Source: Neisseriaceae bacterium JH1-16
Lineage (GTDB): Bacteria; Pseudomonadota; Gammaproteobacteria; Burkholderiales; Chromobacteriaceae
DNA length: 64,000 nt
NCBI GenBank assembly: GCA_025989215.1
Contig: JAPDNP010000001.1
Span: 496,001-560,000 of the forward strand
Direction of reading: 5' to 3'
Every line of letters starts with the position of its first letter. Positions within the stretch are counted from its first letter, which is position 1. The position numbers were made by a program, and so were the translations under genes. A model generated the notes under the pieces. It saw only the letters and a list, made by a program, of their open reading frames with translations. It was not told the origin of the DNA and did no database searches. Positions 27,035-37,645 of the stretch are shown here, in pieces.

Positions 27035-28423
27035 GTGAGCACGACAAAAACTATTTCTGAATGGCAGGACTTCGTCGGCGGCTGTCTGGACTTCCGCCCG
27101 GCGGACGGCGTTTACCGCATCGCCCGCGAGATGTTCACCGAGCCGGAACTGTTCGAGCTGGAGATGGAATTCATCTTCGAGAAGAACTGGATCTACGCCT
27201 GTCACGAAAGCGAGATCGCCAATCCGCACGATTTCGTCACGCTGCGCGCCGGCCGCCAGCCGATGATCATCACCCGCGACGGCAACGGTGAACTGAACGC
27301 GCTGATCAACGCCTGCCAGCACCGCGGCGCGACGCTGACGCGGATGAGCCGCGGCAACCAGTCCACCTTCACCTGTCCGTTCCACGCCTGGTGCTACAAG
27401 AACGACGGCCGTCTGGTGAAGGTGAAGGCGCCGGGCGAGTACTGCGAGGACTTCGACAAAAGCGTGCGTAGCCTGAAGAAGGCGCGCATCGCCAGCTACA
27501 AGGGCTTCGTGTTCATCAGCCTGGATGTCGATGGCAGCGACTCGCTGGAAGACTACCTGGGCGATGCGCGTTTCTTCTTCGACATGATGGTGGCGCAGTC
27601 GCCGACCGGCGAGCTGGAAGTGTTGCCCGGCAAGTCGACCTATAGCTACGAGGGCAACTGGAAGCTGCAGAACGAGAATGGTCTCGACGGTTATCACGTC
27701 AGCACCGTGCACTACAACTACGTCGCCACCGTGCAGCACCGCCACGAGGCGAACAGCCAGAAGGGCGGCGCCGACAGCGGCACGCTCGACTACAGCAAGC
27801 TGGGCGCCGGCGATGCGGAAACCGACGACGGCTGGTTCTCGTTCAAGAACGGCCACAGCGTGCTGTTCAGCGACATGCCCAACCCAGCAGTGCGCCCCGG
27901 CTACGCCAGCGTGATGCCGCGCCTGGTGGCCGAGCACGGCCAGGCCCGCGCCGAGTGGATGATGCACCGCCTGCGCAACCTCAACATCTACCCCAGTCTG
28001 TTCTTCATGGACCAGATCAGCTCGCAGCTGCGCATCGTGCGCCCGGTGGCCTGGAACAAGACCGAGATCACCAGCCAGTGCATCGGCGTGAAGGGCGAGT
28101 CGGACCAGGACCGCGAAAACCGCATCCGTCAGTTCGAGGACTTCTTCAACGTGTCCGGCATGGGCACGCCGGACGACCTGGTCGAGTTCCGCGAAGCGCA
28201 GCGCGGCTTCCAGGCACGGTTGGAACGCTGGAACGACATCTCGCGTGGCCACCACAAGTGGGTGGAGGGCGAGACGCCGAACAGCGAGCTGTTGGGCATC
28301 CAGCCGGTGCTGACCGGAACCGAGCTGACCCACGAGGGCCTGTACGTCAACCAGCACGGCGCCTGGCGCGACGCGTTGCTCAAGGGCCTGCAACGCAAAG
28401 CCAATAGCGCGAAAGAGGGCTAA
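27035..28423 (+). CDS. antA: Anthranilate 1,2-dioxygenase, large (alpha) subunit
   Basis: Rieske non-heme iron oxygenase of 462 residues that converts anthranilate to catechol with loss of ammonia and CO2. The Rieske centre is NACQHRGATL then FTCPFHAWCY (CxH, CxxH, about residues 90-115), and the mononuclear iron site is NGLDGYHVSTVHYNYV. The N-terminus FRPADGVYRIAREMFTEPEL, and FSFKNGHSVLFSDMPNP, fit remembered AntA far better than BenA. The start is GTG at 27035, 8 bases after GGAGGAG. The upstream kyn genes produce anthranilate, and no benD is present or needed. Confidence 0.92.
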   Translation: MSTTKTISEWQDFVGGCLDFRPADGVYRIAREMFTEPELFELEMEFIFEKNWIYACHESEIANPHDFVTLRAGRQPMIITRDGNGELNALINACQHRGATLTRMSRGNQSTFTCPFHAWCYKNDGRLVKVKAPGEYCEDFDKSVRSLKKARIASYKGFVFISLDVDGSDSLEDYLGDARFFFDMMVAQSPTGELEVLPGKSTYSYEGNWKLQNENGLDGYHVSTVHYNYVATVQHRHEANSQKGGADSGTLDYSKLGAGDAETDDGWFSFKNGHSVLFSDMPNPAVRPGYASVMPRLVAEHGQARAEWMMHRLRNLNIYPSLFFMDQISSQLRIVRPVAWNKTEITSQCIGVKGESDQDRENRIRQFEDFFNVSGMGTPDDLVEFREAQRGFQARLERWNDISRGHHKWVEGETPNSELLGIQPVLTGTELTHEGLYVNQHGAWRDALLKGLQRKANSAKEG

Positions 28424-28426
28424 GCC

Positions 28427-28915
28427 ATGAGCCACACACAATACGTCGTCGAGCAGTTTCTCTATCGCAAGGCCGAACTGTGCGATGCGCAGGACTGGGA
28501 TGCCTATCTCGAACTGTTCGACGAGGACAGCGTGTTCCACGTGCCGCAGTGGGAATCCGAGCACGCCTACACCACCGACCCCAAGCGCGGCATGTCGCTG
28601 ATCTATTACACCAACCGCTCGGGCCTGGAAGACCGGGTGTTCCGGCTGCGCACCGGCAAGTCGGCCGCCTCGACCCCGCTGCCGCGCACCCTGCACCAGA
28701 TCAGCAATGTGCGCGTTGTGGAGCAACCGGACGGCCATCTGGAGGTGAAGGCCAACTGGGTGACCCACTACACCCGCCATGGCGTCTCCGAGCATTTCTT
28801 CGGCCGGGTCAGCTACCGGCTACGGCCGGACGGCGACAGCTGGAAGATCACCCGCAAGCACGTGCTGCTACTCAACGACACCATCAATTCGGTGCTGGAT
28901 TTCTACCATCTGTAA
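28427..28915 (+). CDS. antB: Anthranilate 1,2-dioxygenase, small (beta) subunit
   Basis: Structural beta subunit of 162 residues with the NTF2-like ring-hydroxylating dioxygenase fold: VEQFLYRKAELCDAQDWDAYLELFDEDSVFHVPQW at the N-terminus and FGRVSYRLRPDGDSWKITRKHVLLLNDTINSVLDFYHL at the end. It starts 3 bp after antA, so it is translationally linked. Confidence 0.94.
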   Translation: MSHTQYVVEQFLYRKAELCDAQDWDAYLELFDEDSVFHVPQWESEHAYTTDPKRGMSLIYYTNRSGLEDRVFRLRTGKSAASTPLPRTLHQISNVRVVEQPDGHLEVKANWVTHYTRHGVSEHFFGRVSYRLRPDGDSWKITRKHVLLLNDTINSVLDFYHL

Positions 28916-28930
28916 GCGGAGGGCCGTCTC

Positions 28931-29962
28931 ATGAGCCACAAAGTCGCCTTCAGTTTTGCCGATGGCAAGACGCTGTTCTTCGATGTCCGGCCCAACGAGC
29001 TGCTGCTCGATGCGGCGCTGCGCAGCGGGGTGAACATCCCGCTCGACTGCCGCGAGGGCGTGTGTGGCACCTGTCAGGGGCGTTGCGAGTCGGGTAGCTA
29101 CAGCCAGGACTATGTCGACGAGGAAGCGCTGTCGGCCGACGACCTGGCCGAACGCAAGATGCTGTCCTGTCAGACGCGGGTGCAGTCGGATGCGTCGTTC
29201 TACTTCGACTTCGATTCCACCCTGTGTCACGCCGGCGGCACCAGCCTGGTTTCGGCCAACGTGGCCGGCGTGCAGCAGGTATCCGAGACCACCGCGATCC
29301 TGCATCTGGATGCCAGCGCCCATCCGCGCCGGCTGGACTTCCTGCCCGGGCAGTATGCGCGGCTGCAGGTGCCGGGGACGGACGCGTGCCGCTCCTATTC
29401 GTTCGCCAACCGGCCGAACGACGGCAACCAGCTGCAGTTCCTGATCCGGCTACTGCCCGACGGGGCGATGAGCAACTACATCCGCGAGCGTTGCCAGCCG
29501 GGCCAGACGATCGCGTTTGAGGCGCCGCTCGGCGCGTTCTACCTGCGCCAGGTCGAGCGGCCATTAATAATGGTCGCGGGCGGCACCGGGCTGTCGGCCT
29601 TTCTCGGCATGCTCGACGAGTTGGCCGAACAGGGCGGTTGCGGTCAGCCGGTGCGCTTGTACTACGGGGTGAGCAATGCGCGCGACCTGTGCGAGCTGGA
29701 CCGCCTGGCGGCCTACGCCGAGCGCATCGCCAATTTCAGCGTCGAGATCGTGGTGATGAACCCGTCGCCGGAATGGGATGGCAAGACCGGCTTGATCCCC
29801 GAGCATCTCGACCGCCGTTTCCTCGAAGCGAACCCGTTCGACATGTATCTGTGTGGACCGCCGCCGATGGTCGAGGCGATCAAGCAATGGTTGGCCGAAC
29901 AGCGCATCGACGGCTCCCGGCTGTTCTACGAGAAGTTCAGCGACAGCAATACCAACCGCTAG
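28931..29962 (+). CDS. antC: Anthranilate 1,2-dioxygenase reductase
   Basis: Electron-transfer component of 343 residues carrying electrons from NADH through FAD and a plant-type [2Fe-2S] cluster to AntAB. The ferredoxin domain has CREGVCGTCQGRC and a fourth Cys in KMLSCQTR (residues about 40-85). The FAD domain follows with RSYSFANRP, then the NAD domain with VAGGTGLSAFLGML and YLCGPPPMVEAIKQWL. Three exact copies of the GTTGGCCGAA word lie inside, in different frames (LAE and SAN codons). GGAGGG precedes the ATG. Confidence 0.94.
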   Translation: MSHKVAFSFADGKTLFFDVRPNELLLDAALRSGVNIPLDCREGVCGTCQGRCESGSYSQDYVDEEALSADDLAERKMLSCQTRVQSDASFYFDFDSTLCHAGGTSLVSANVAGVQQVSETTAILHLDASAHPRRLDFLPGQYARLQVPGTDACRSYSFANRPNDGNQLQFLIRLLPDGAMSNYIRERCQPGQTIAFEAPLGAFYLRQVERPLIMVAGGTGLSAFLGMLDELAEQGGCGQPVRLYYGVSNARDLCELDRLAAYAERIANFSVEIVVMNPSPEWDGKTGLIPEHLDRRFLEANPFDMYLCGPPPMVEAIKQWLAEQRIDGSRLFYEKFSDSNTNR

Positions 29963-30116
29963 GCATCGACCGTGGCCAGGTCGAGGCCATGTCTGGCAGT
30001 GCGCCGGGCAATGGGGCGGTTTAGCCACGGTTTGATTGCCAAGATGCTGCGGGAGCCGGACCAGCCTGTGATTTCCCGCCGGGCTTCCCTATGCTGTCCA
30101 CAAGGTGGAGATGGCC

Positions 30117-31127
30117 ATGAGTGGAACGATGCACACACAAGCGGACAAGGAGGGGCGCGACATCCACGCGCTGCTTCACGACCTGGACGGCGCGCGCGCC
30201 TGGATGGCCTCCATCTGCGGGCCGCACTGGCTAGAAGTACGCGCGCCGCAGCAGCTGCAGTTTCATCACTCGGGCAGCGTGCTGCGCTCGATGGCGACCT
30301 CGCTCGGCTACGTCGAGTACGGCACCGACGTGACGGTCAGCGTCCACGACGATGCGCCGCTCAACTGCTACAGCATCAGCCTGCCGGTCGTGGGGCAGCA
30401 GGAGCTGTCGACGCGCGGGCAGCTGTTCCAGTCCGACCAGGACCGTGGGGTGATCGTCTCGCCCCATGAGACTCAGGCACTCACCATCGCCGGAAACTGC
30501 CGCAAGATCATCGTCGCCATTCCGCGCCCGGCGCTGCGCCAGGTGCTGGAAGGCCTGCTGCAACGGCCGATGGATGTGCCGCTGACCTTTCAGCCCGAGA
30601 TGGATGCGGTCGCCGGCGATCAGGCGGCCTGGTGGCGCATGGTCAAGTTCCTGCTGGGCGAGCTGGAGCGTACCGGACAGGTGTTCGGCAGCCCGTTCAT
30701 GGCGAGCGATCTGGAGCATGTATTGCTCAAGGGCCTGCTGTTGTCGCAGCCGCACAACTACTCGGCTGAGCTCGCCAACGTGCTCAGCCCGGCGTATCCG
30801 CATTACCTGCTGCGTGCCAAGCAGTACATCCATGACAACGCCCGGGAGGAGATCGGCCTGGAGGACATCGAGCGGGAGGCGGGGGTCAGCCGCTTCAAGT
30901 TGTTTGAGGCCTTCAAGCGTTATTGCGGCCTGTCGCCGATGGCCTATCTGAAGAAATACCGCCTGGAGTCGGTGCGGCGCGACCTATTGGCCGACCATTC
31001 CGAACGCAATATCTCCGCTATCGCCATGAGCTGGGGCTTCACCCACCTGGGGCGCTTTTCCTCGGACTACAAGAAGTTGTTCGACGAGATGCCGTCGCAG
31101 ACGCTGGGGCGTGTCGCACGGCGCTAG
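30117..31127 (+). CDS. antR: AraC/XylS family activator of the ant genes
   Basis: 336-residue regulator. The N-terminal effector domain (residues about 20-190) has the XylS/BenR/AntR layout (QLQFHHSGSVLRSMATSLGYVEYGTDVTV, YSISLPVVGQQEL, GVIVSPHETQALTIAGNCRKIIVAIPR). The C-terminal double HTH reads EEIGLEDIEREAGVSRFKLFEAFKRYCGLSPMAYLKKYRLE and SAIAMSWGFTHLGRFSSDYKKLFDEMPSQTLGR. The ATG at 30117 is chosen because GGAG sits six bases before it. It directly follows antC. By position it should sense anthranilate; a BenR-like role cannot be excluded. Confidence 0.87.
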   Translation: MSGTMHTQADKEGRDIHALLHDLDGARAWMASICGPHWLEVRAPQQLQFHHSGSVLRSMATSLGYVEYGTDVTVSVHDDAPLNCYSISLPVVGQQELSTRGQLFQSDQDRGVIVSPHETQALTIAGNCRKIIVAIPRPALRQVLEGLLQRPMDVPLTFQPEMDAVAGDQAAWWRMVKFLLGELERTGQVFGSPFMASDLEHVLLKGLLLSQPHNYSAELANVLSPAYPHYLLRAKQYIHDNAREEIGLEDIEREAGVSRFKLFEAFKRYCGLSPMAYLKKYRLESVRRDLLADHSERNISAIAMSWGFTHLGRFSSDYKKLFDEMPSQTLGRVARR

Positions 31128-31269
31128 CGACGAGACCAACACGGTCAAGGCAGAACAGGTGGCGCCAGACGTCATCGATCGCTAGCCGTTCCGGGGCTTG
31201 GCGCCTGCAGGGCTCTGCTCGAAAACCTGGCAGGACTGATGGGGGCTTCCCAATACGACCGATACCGAT

Positions 31270-31298
31270 ATAAAGGCCGCCATCTAGGCGGCCTTTAT
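31270..31298. terminator. Bidirectional terminator between antR and the IclR gene
   Basis: ATAAAGGCCGCC (12 bp), loop ATCTA, GGCGGCCTTTAT. A/T on both outer sides serves the convergent genes. Confidence 0.88.
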
Positions 31299-31310
31299 CG
31301 TGTCTGCTGC

Positions 31311-32144
31311 TCAGGCGAGCAGGTTCTGCAACTCCAGCGCCGCCTCGCGCAGCACCGGCAGCAGACGGTTCTGCATCTCGGCGATCGGCATGCGCGAGCT
31401 GTGGCTGCTGATATTGAGCGCGGTCACCGCGCGGCCCTCGCGGTTGAACACCGGCACCGCGATGCTGCGCAGGCCCACTTCCAGCTCCTGGTCGACCAGC
31501 GCATAGCCGCTGGCTCGCACCTCGGCCAGCACCGCGCGCAGTCCCTCGGCATCGCTGACGGTGTGCGCGGTGCGTTTCACCAGCCGGGCGCCGGCCAGCC
31601 ACTCGTCCAACTGCGCCGGCGGCAGCGCCGCCAGCAGCACCCGGCCCATCGAGGTGCAGTAGGCCGGCAGGCGGCTGCCCACCCCCAGGTCCACCGACAT
31701 GATGTGCGTGTCCGACTTGGAGCGGGTGATGTAGAGGATCTCGTCGCCTTCCAGTGTCGCCGCCGAGCTCGATTCCTGCACCCGTTCGCTGATGCGGTTG
31801 AGCACCGGCTGCGCCAGCTGCGCCAGCGGCGACGAGCTCAGATACGCGTGGCCGAGCGACAGCACCTTGGGGGTGAGCGCGTAGTGGCGGCCGTCCTCGC
31901 TGCTGGCGAAGCCCAGGCCCGCCAGTGTGTAGATGCAGCGGCGCACCGCGGCGCGCGACAGCCCGGTGCGCACGCTCAGCTGCGCGACGGTCATCGCACG
32001 CTGCTGTTGGCCGAAGGCGGTGATCACCAGCAGGCCGCGCGCCAGCGAGGTCATGAAATTGGGGTCGCCGGCGAAGGCGTCCAGCTCCAGGCTGGGTGCG
32101 CTCAGGCTGGGCGGGCGGCTGGTGTCGGTGGGGGGGCTGGACAT
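31311..32144 (-). CDS. pcaR: IclR family regulator of the beta-ketoadipate pathway
   Basis: 277-residue regulator of the PcaR/PcaU group. The winged HTH is at FMTSLARGLLVITAFGQQQRAMTVAQLSVRTGLSRAAVRRCIYTLAGLGF (about residues 30-80), and the IclR effector domain includes LGVGSRLPAYCTSMGRVLLAAL and AVPVFNREGRAVTALNISSHSSRM. It is divergent from pcaI. PcaR activates pca genes in response to 3-oxoadipate, matching the genes here. One exact GTTGGCCGAA copy lies within it. The start at 32144 has AGGTCTCCAT-type spacing (GGAGAC). Confidence 0.9.
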   Translation of the reverse strand: MSSPPTDTSRPPSLSAPSLELDAFAGDPNFMTSLARGLLVITAFGQQQRAMTVAQLSVRTGLSRAAVRRCIYTLAGLGFASSEDGRHYALTPKVLSLGHAYLSSSPLAQLAQPVLNRISERVQESSSAATLEGDEILYITRSKSDTHIMSVDLGVGSRLPAYCTSMGRVLLAALPPAQLDEWLAGARLVKRTAHTVSDAEGLRAVLAEVRASGYALVDQELEVGLRSIAVPVFNREGRAVTALNISSHSSRMPIAEMQNRLLPVLREAALELQNLLA

Positions 32145-32199
32145 GAGGTCTCCGTCTAAATCGTCGTACACCGGCTTGCTGCAGTGCGGTATCGGTTTG

Positions 32200-32297
32200 G
32201 TGCGATTATCGCGCACAACTTCGGTTTTCGCACTTGTTAGCCCCGGGTGCCGCTTCCATACTGGTTCACATATCGAACCAATGTGCGTTAATCGCAC
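32200..32297. promoter_or_regulatory. Probable PcaR operators between pcaR and pcaI
   Basis: Three palindromic sites are visible: GTGCGATTATCGCGCAC (32200-32216), GGTTCACATATCGAACC (32263-32279) and GTGCGTTAATCGCAC (32283-32297). These resemble the PcaR box (GTTCGATAATCGCAC) known from Pseudomonas putida. The last two are arranged side by side 35-70 bp before pcaI. Confidence 0.75.
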
Positions 32298-32331
32298 AAA
32301 TTGACGCCCAGGCGTCTCAGGGAGGACGGCA

Positions 32332-33015
32332 GTGATCGACAAGACAGTAGCCAGCGCGGCCGAGGCAGTGGCCGGCATCTTCGACGGAGCGACGGTGATG
32401 ATCGGCGGCTTCGGCACGGCGGGGCAGCCGGCCGAGCTGATCGACGCGCTGATCGAGCAGGGCGCCCGCGACCTGACCATCGTCAACAACAACGCCGGCA
32501 ACGGCGAGATCGGTCTGGCGGCGCTCTTAAAGGCGCGCCGGGTGAAGAAGATCATCTGTTCCTTCCCGCGTCAGGCCGACTCGCAGGTGTTCGACGCCCT
32601 GTACCGCGCCGGCGAGATCGAGCTGGAGCTGGTGCCGCAGGGCAACCTCGCCGCGCGTATCCAGGCGGCCGGGGCGGGTCTCGGCGCCATCTTCACCCCG
32701 ACCGGCTATGGCACGCTGCTGGCCGAAGGCAAGGAAACCCGCGAGATCGACGGCAAGCACTATGTGCTGGAGTTCCCGATCAAGGCCGACTTCGCGCTGA
32801 TCAAGGCGCTGAAGGGCGACCGCTGGGGCAACCTGGTGTACCGCAAGGCCGCGCGCAACTTCGGTCCGATCATGGCCACCGCCGCGGCGGTGACCATCGC
32901 TCAGGTGGCCGAGGTGGTGCCGCTGGGAGCGCTCGACCCCGAGGTGATCGTGACCCCAGGCATCTTCGTGCAACGCGTGGTCGCCGTCGGCGCCGCCGCG
33001 CAACAGGCGGCGTAA
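32332..33015 (+). CDS. pcaI: 3-oxoadipate CoA-transferase, alpha subunit
   Basis: Transfers CoA from succinyl-CoA to 3-oxoadipate, together with PcaJ. It has 227 residues with the family-I CoA-transferase alpha features IFDGATVMIGGFGTAGQPAELIDAL, LTIVNNNAGNGEIGLAALL, GAIFTPTGYGTLLAEGKE and NFGPIMATAAAVTIAQV. The start codon is GTG with GGGAGGA six bases upstream. It lies 11 bp before pcaJ. Confidence 0.95.
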   Translation: MIDKTVASAAEAVAGIFDGATVMIGGFGTAGQPAELIDALIEQGARDLTIVNNNAGNGEIGLAALLKARRVKKIICSFPRQADSQVFDALYRAGEIELELVPQGNLAARIQAAGAGLGAIFTPTGYGTLLAEGKETREIDGKHYVLEFPIKADFALIKALKGDRWGNLVYRKAARNFGPIMATAAAVTIAQVAEVVPLGALDPEVIVTPGIFVQRVVAVGAAAQQAA

Positions 33016-33026
33016 AGGAGACAACG

Positions 33027-33668
33027 ATGAACCGACTCAACCGCGACCAGATGGCCGAACGCGTGGCCCGCGACATCCCCGAGGGCGCCTACGTGAACCT
33101 GGGCATCGGCCTGCCGACCAAGGTGGCCAACTACCTGCCCAAGGAACGCGAAATCTTCCTGCACAGCGAAAACGGCCTGCTCGGCATGGGCGAGGCGCCG
33201 GAGCCCGGCGAGGAGGACCCGGAGCTGATCAATGCCGGCAAGGAGCCGGTGACCTTGCTGGAGGGCGGCAGCTTTTTCCACCACGGCGACTCGTTCGCGA
33301 TGATGCGCGGCGGCCACCTCGATATCTGCGTGCTCGGCGCCTTTCAGGTGTCGGTGAGCGGCGATCTGGCCAACTGGCACACCGGCGCGCCGGGCTCGAT
33401 CCCGGCGGTGGGCGGCGCGATGGACCTGGCAGTGGGCGCCAAGCAGGTGTTCGTGATGATGGATCTGCTCACCAAGACCGGCGAGAGCAAGCTGGTCGAG
33501 ACCTGCAGCTACCCGATCACCGGCGTCGGCTGCGTGGACCGCCTGTATACGGATCTCGCCGTGATCGACATCACCGCCGACGGCCCGGTGGTGACCGAGC
33601 TGGTCGAGGGCGTCAGCTTCGCCGACCTGCAGGGCCTGGTGCCGGTGACGCTGATCCAGGGCTGCTGA
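33027..33668 (+). CDS. pcaJ: 3-oxoadipate CoA-transferase, beta subunit
   Basis: 213 residues with the catalytic Glu in LHSENGLLGMGEAP (about residue 50), plus VNLGIGLPTKVANYLP, FFHHGDSFAMMRGGHLD and GGAMDLAVGAKQVFVMMD. These are standard family-I CoA-transferase beta features. AAAGGAG lies 7 bases before the ATG. Confidence 0.95.
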   Translation: MNRLNRDQMAERVARDIPEGAYVNLGIGLPTKVANYLPKEREIFLHSENGLLGMGEAPEPGEEDPELINAGKEPVTLLEGGSFFHHGDSFAMMRGGHLDICVLGAFQVSVSGDLANWHTGAPGSIPAVGGAMDLAVGAKQVFVMMDLLTKTGESKLVETCSYPITGVGCVDRLYTDLAVIDITADGPVVTELVEGVSFADLQGLVPVTLIQGC

Positions 33669-33765
33669 GCGGCCGCCACGCATGCCCGGCCTTGGCCGGG
33701 CCACGCTGTAACCGCCCGGGCGGCCCATTGGCCCAGTCCTGGCGATACCTAGCAAGGAATCGACG

Positions 33766-34971
<1,206 letters not shown>

Positions 34972-35135
34972 ACGCGTGCCGCCCCGACGGCGCTGAGGCG
35001 GCGGGGCGGACTGTGACGTAGCGATGCGTGCGGCGCCGGCCAGCATGGCGCGCGGCGCTTCGCTACGATCAAACCGGGGGCGATGTTCTTCGACGACCCA
35101 TCCTGCCCAGGGTCGCACCATGAAAGGAAGTGGCA

Positions 35136-36461
35136 ATGAGCGCTGTGCAGTTTGGTCCACACGATACGCGGCGACGCATCTTCGCCATCGTTGCCGCCTC
35201 GTCGGGGAATCTCGTCGAGTGGTTCGATTTCTACATCTATTCCTTCTGTGCGATCTACTTCGCCCATGCCTTCTTCCCGGCCGGCAACGCCACCACCCAG
35301 CTGCTCAACACGGCCGGGGTGTTTGCCGCCGGCTTTTTGATGCGGCCGATTGGCGGCTGGCTGTTCGGCCGCATCGCCGACAAGCGCGGTCGGCGCACCG
35401 CGATGCTGATCTCGGTGTGCATGATGTGCGGCGGCTCGCTGGCCATTGCGGTGATGCCGACTTATGCAACGATCGGCGCCGCCGCACCGGCCTTGCTGCT
35501 GTTGGCGCGGCTGTTCCAGGGCCTGTCAGTAGGCGGCGAGTACGGCACCAGCGCCACCTATATGAGCGAGGTGGCGCTGGAAGGCAAACGCGGTTTCTAC
35601 GCCTCGTTCCAGTATGTGACGCTGATTGGCGGGCAGCTGTTGGCGGTGCTGGTGCTGGTGATCCTGCAGCAGTTGCTGACCGACGGGGAGCTCCGCGCCT
35701 GGGGGTGGCGCATTCCGTTCGTGATGGGCGCGATCACCGCGGTGGTGGCCTTGTACTTGCGCCGCTCGCTCGACGAGACCAGTAGTGCCGAGACTCGCAA
35801 GAAGAAGGATGCCGGCACCCTGCGCGGTCTGCTGGAGCACAAGCGTGCCTTCATCACCGTGCTCGGCTTCACCGCTGGCGGCTCGCTGATCTTCTACACC
35901 TTCACCACCTATATGCAGAAGTACCTGGTCAATACGGCCGGCATGCCGGCACGCACCGCCAGCACGGTGATGACCGCGGCGCTGTTCATCTATATGTTGC
36001 TGCAGCCGGTGTTCGGCGCCTTGTCCGACCGCATCGGCCGGCGCACCTCGATGATCTGGTTTGGCATTCTGGCGACGCTGGGCACCGTGCCTATCCTGCA
36101 CGCACTGGCCGGCGTCACCAGCCCGTACTCGGCCTTTTTCCTGGTGATTGCGGCGCTCGCCATCGTCAGCCTGTACACCTCGATCAGCGGCCTGATCAAG
36201 TCGGAGATGTTCCCACCCGAGGTGCGAGCGCTCGGTGTCGGCTTCTCCTACGCCATCGCCAATGCGCTGTTCGGCGGCTCGGCCGAGTACGTGGCGCTGG
36301 GGCTGAAGGCAGGCGGGATGGAGTCGAGCTTCTACTGGTATGTGACGGTGATGTGCGCGGTGGCGCTGTTCTTCTCGCTGCGCATGCCCGATCCGCGCCG
36401 CCATGGCTACCTGCGCGACGAGGTGCCGCCGCTCGGCGCCGCCCATTCGGTCGGCAAATAG
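35136..36461 (+). CDS. MFS transporter, metabolite:H+ symporter family (dicarboxylate/3-oxoadipate-type)
   Basis: 441-residue inner-membrane symporter of the KgtP/PcaT/ShiA group. [25 protein letters not shown] is the hallmark first helix, followed by [38 protein letters not shown] and [30 protein letters not shown]. Position between pcaF and pcaD suggests uptake of 3-oxoadipate or a related dicarboxylate. The ATG at 35136 is favoured (AAAGGA upstream) over the in-frame GTG two codons earlier. Confidence 0.9.
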   Translation: MSAVQFGPHDTRRRIFAIVAASSGNLVEWFDFYIYSFCAIYFAHAFFPAGNATTQLLNTAGVFAAGFLMRPIGGWLFGRIADKRGRRTAMLISVCMMCGGSLAIAVMPTYATIGAAAPALLLLARLFQGLSVGGEYGTSATYMSEVALEGKRGFYASFQYVTLIGGQLLAVLVLVILQQLLTDGELRAWGWRIPFVMGAITAVVALYLRRSLDETSSAETRKKKDAGTLRGLLEHKRAFITVLGFTAGGSLIFYTFTTYMQKYLVNTAGMPARTASTVMTAALFIYMLLQPVFGALSDRIGRRTSMIWFGILATLGTVPILHALAGVTSPYSAFFLVIAALAIVSLYTSISGLIKSEMFPPEVRALGVGFSYAIANALFGGSAEYVALGLKAGGMESSFYWYVTVMCAVALFFSLRMPDPRRHGYLRDEVPPLGAAHSVGK

Positions 36462-36564
36462 CCGTCGCGAATTAAAACAACTCAAAGTGTTGCCGCAGCG
36501 TACTGGTCGTCGTTGCGGCACTCGCTGACCCTTTATCGACCGGGCCCAGGCCCAGGAGTAGCAC

Positions 36565-37347
36565 GTGGCTTTTATCACTACCCCCGACGGCATCCGTCTG
36601 CATTATCAGATCGACGGGCCAGCCGGCGCACCGGTGCTGGTGCTGTCCAACTCGCTGGGCACCACGCTCGACATGTGGGCGCCGCAGCTGGCCGCATTCG
36701 GCCAACATTATCGCGTGCTGCGCTACGACACGCGCGGCCACGGTGGCAGCGACGCACCGGCGGGGCCGTACCGCTTCGAGCAGCTCGGCCGCGACGTGCT
36801 GGCGCTGCTCGACGCGCTCGATATCGAGCGCGCGCACTTCTGCGGCATCTCGATGGGCGGGCTGACCGGCTTGTGGCTAGGCGTCAACGCCGGCCACCGT
36901 CTCGACAAGCTGGTGGTCTGCAATAGCGCGGCGAAGATCGGCAATGCCGAGGGCTGGCACGAGCGCGCGGCGCTGGTGCGAAAAGAGGGTATGGCGGGCG
37001 TTGCCGCCGGTGCGGCCGGGCGCTGGTTCACCCCGGCTTTTGCCGCCAGCTCGCTGCTGCAGGTGCTCACCCTGGTCGAAGGCCTCGCCACCTCGCCGGC
37101 CGAGGGTTACGCCGCTTGCTGCGATGCGCTGGCCGACTCCGACTTGCGCGAGGCGATCTTCGGCATCGTTCGGCCAACCTTGCTGGTGGCGGGCAGCGCC
37201 GACCCGGTCACCACGGTGGACGACGCCCGTTTCATCGCCGAGCGCATCGCCGGCTCGCGTGTCGTCGAGCTGCCGGCCTCGCACTTGTCGAATGTCGAGG
37301 CGGTCGGCGGGTTCAACGAGGCGGTGTTGGCTTTTCTTGCGAATTGA
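36565..37347 (+). CDS. pcaD: 3-oxoadipate enol-lactonase
   Basis: Alpha/beta hydrolase of 260 residues that opens 3-oxoadipate enol-lactone. The nucleophile elbow is GISMGGLTG (about residue 95), the acid is in LLVAGSADPVTTVDDA and the catalytic His in ASHLSNVEAVGGFN. LSNSLGTTLDMWAPQ is distinctive for PcaD. The start is GTG. Two minus-oriented copies of the repeated word occur inside. Confidence 0.95.
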   Translation: MAFITTPDGIRLHYQIDGPAGAPVLVLSNSLGTTLDMWAPQLAAFGQHYRVLRYDTRGHGGSDAPAGPYRFEQLGRDVLALLDALDIERAHFCGISMGGLTGLWLGVNAGHRLDKLVVCNSAAKIGNAEGWHERAALVRKEGMAGVAAGAAGRWFTPAFAASSLLQVLTLVEGLATSPAEGYAACCDALADSDLREAIFGIVRPTLLVAGSADPVTTVDDARFIAERIAGSRVVELPASHLSNVEAVGGFNEAVLAFLAN

Positions 37348-37583
37348 GAAGAGGGGCTTTTCCCGCCCTTGCCGCAGCGGGCCAGGCTTTGGCTGGGCAG
37401 GCATGAACGGCATCTGCTGCGGCCAATCCTGGCCGAGGGGCAGGCAGTTCGTGCTTGACTCACCGTTGGGCGATCCATACGATATATCGATATGACTACT
37501 CGTTCGCATGCCCTCCGCGTTGCCGCACCGCTGTGTTGTTACACACGGCCGAGGGGGCATGACGCCTAGCATTTGTATCGTCT

Positions 37584-37604
37584 GTTCGAGTCCCATTGGC
37601 CGCC
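37584..37604 (+). other. tRNA 3'-end-like fragment upstream of cysS
   Basis: GTTCGAGTCCCATTGGCCGCC has a canonical T-loop (GTTCGAGTCC) followed by an acceptor-like stretch. The matching 5' T-stem (expected ATGGG) is absent and no full cloverleaf could be drawn, so this is at most a decayed tRNA. Confidence 0.35.
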
Positions 37605-37628
37605 GCGTTGAAAAACCGGCGGCCTTTG
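37598..37628 (+). terminator. Terminator-like hairpin just before cysS
   Basis: GGCCGCCG, 11-base loop, CGGCGGCC, then TTTGTC, ending about 18 bp before the cysS start codon. It could end transcription from pcaD or attenuate cysS. Confidence 0.65.
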
Positions 37629-37645
37629 TCATTTCTGGAGCCGCC

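Noticed and set aside
27035-31127. Reading the Rieske operon as benABC with benR and a missing benD
   Set aside because: The AntA-like N-terminus and the upstream kyn genes fit anthranilate dioxygenase, which gives catechol directly and needs no diol dehydrogenase.
37540-37604. A complete tRNA gene before cysS
   Set aside because: Only a T-loop and acceptor-like end are visible; the 5' T-stem does not pair and the available length is too short for a cloverleaf.
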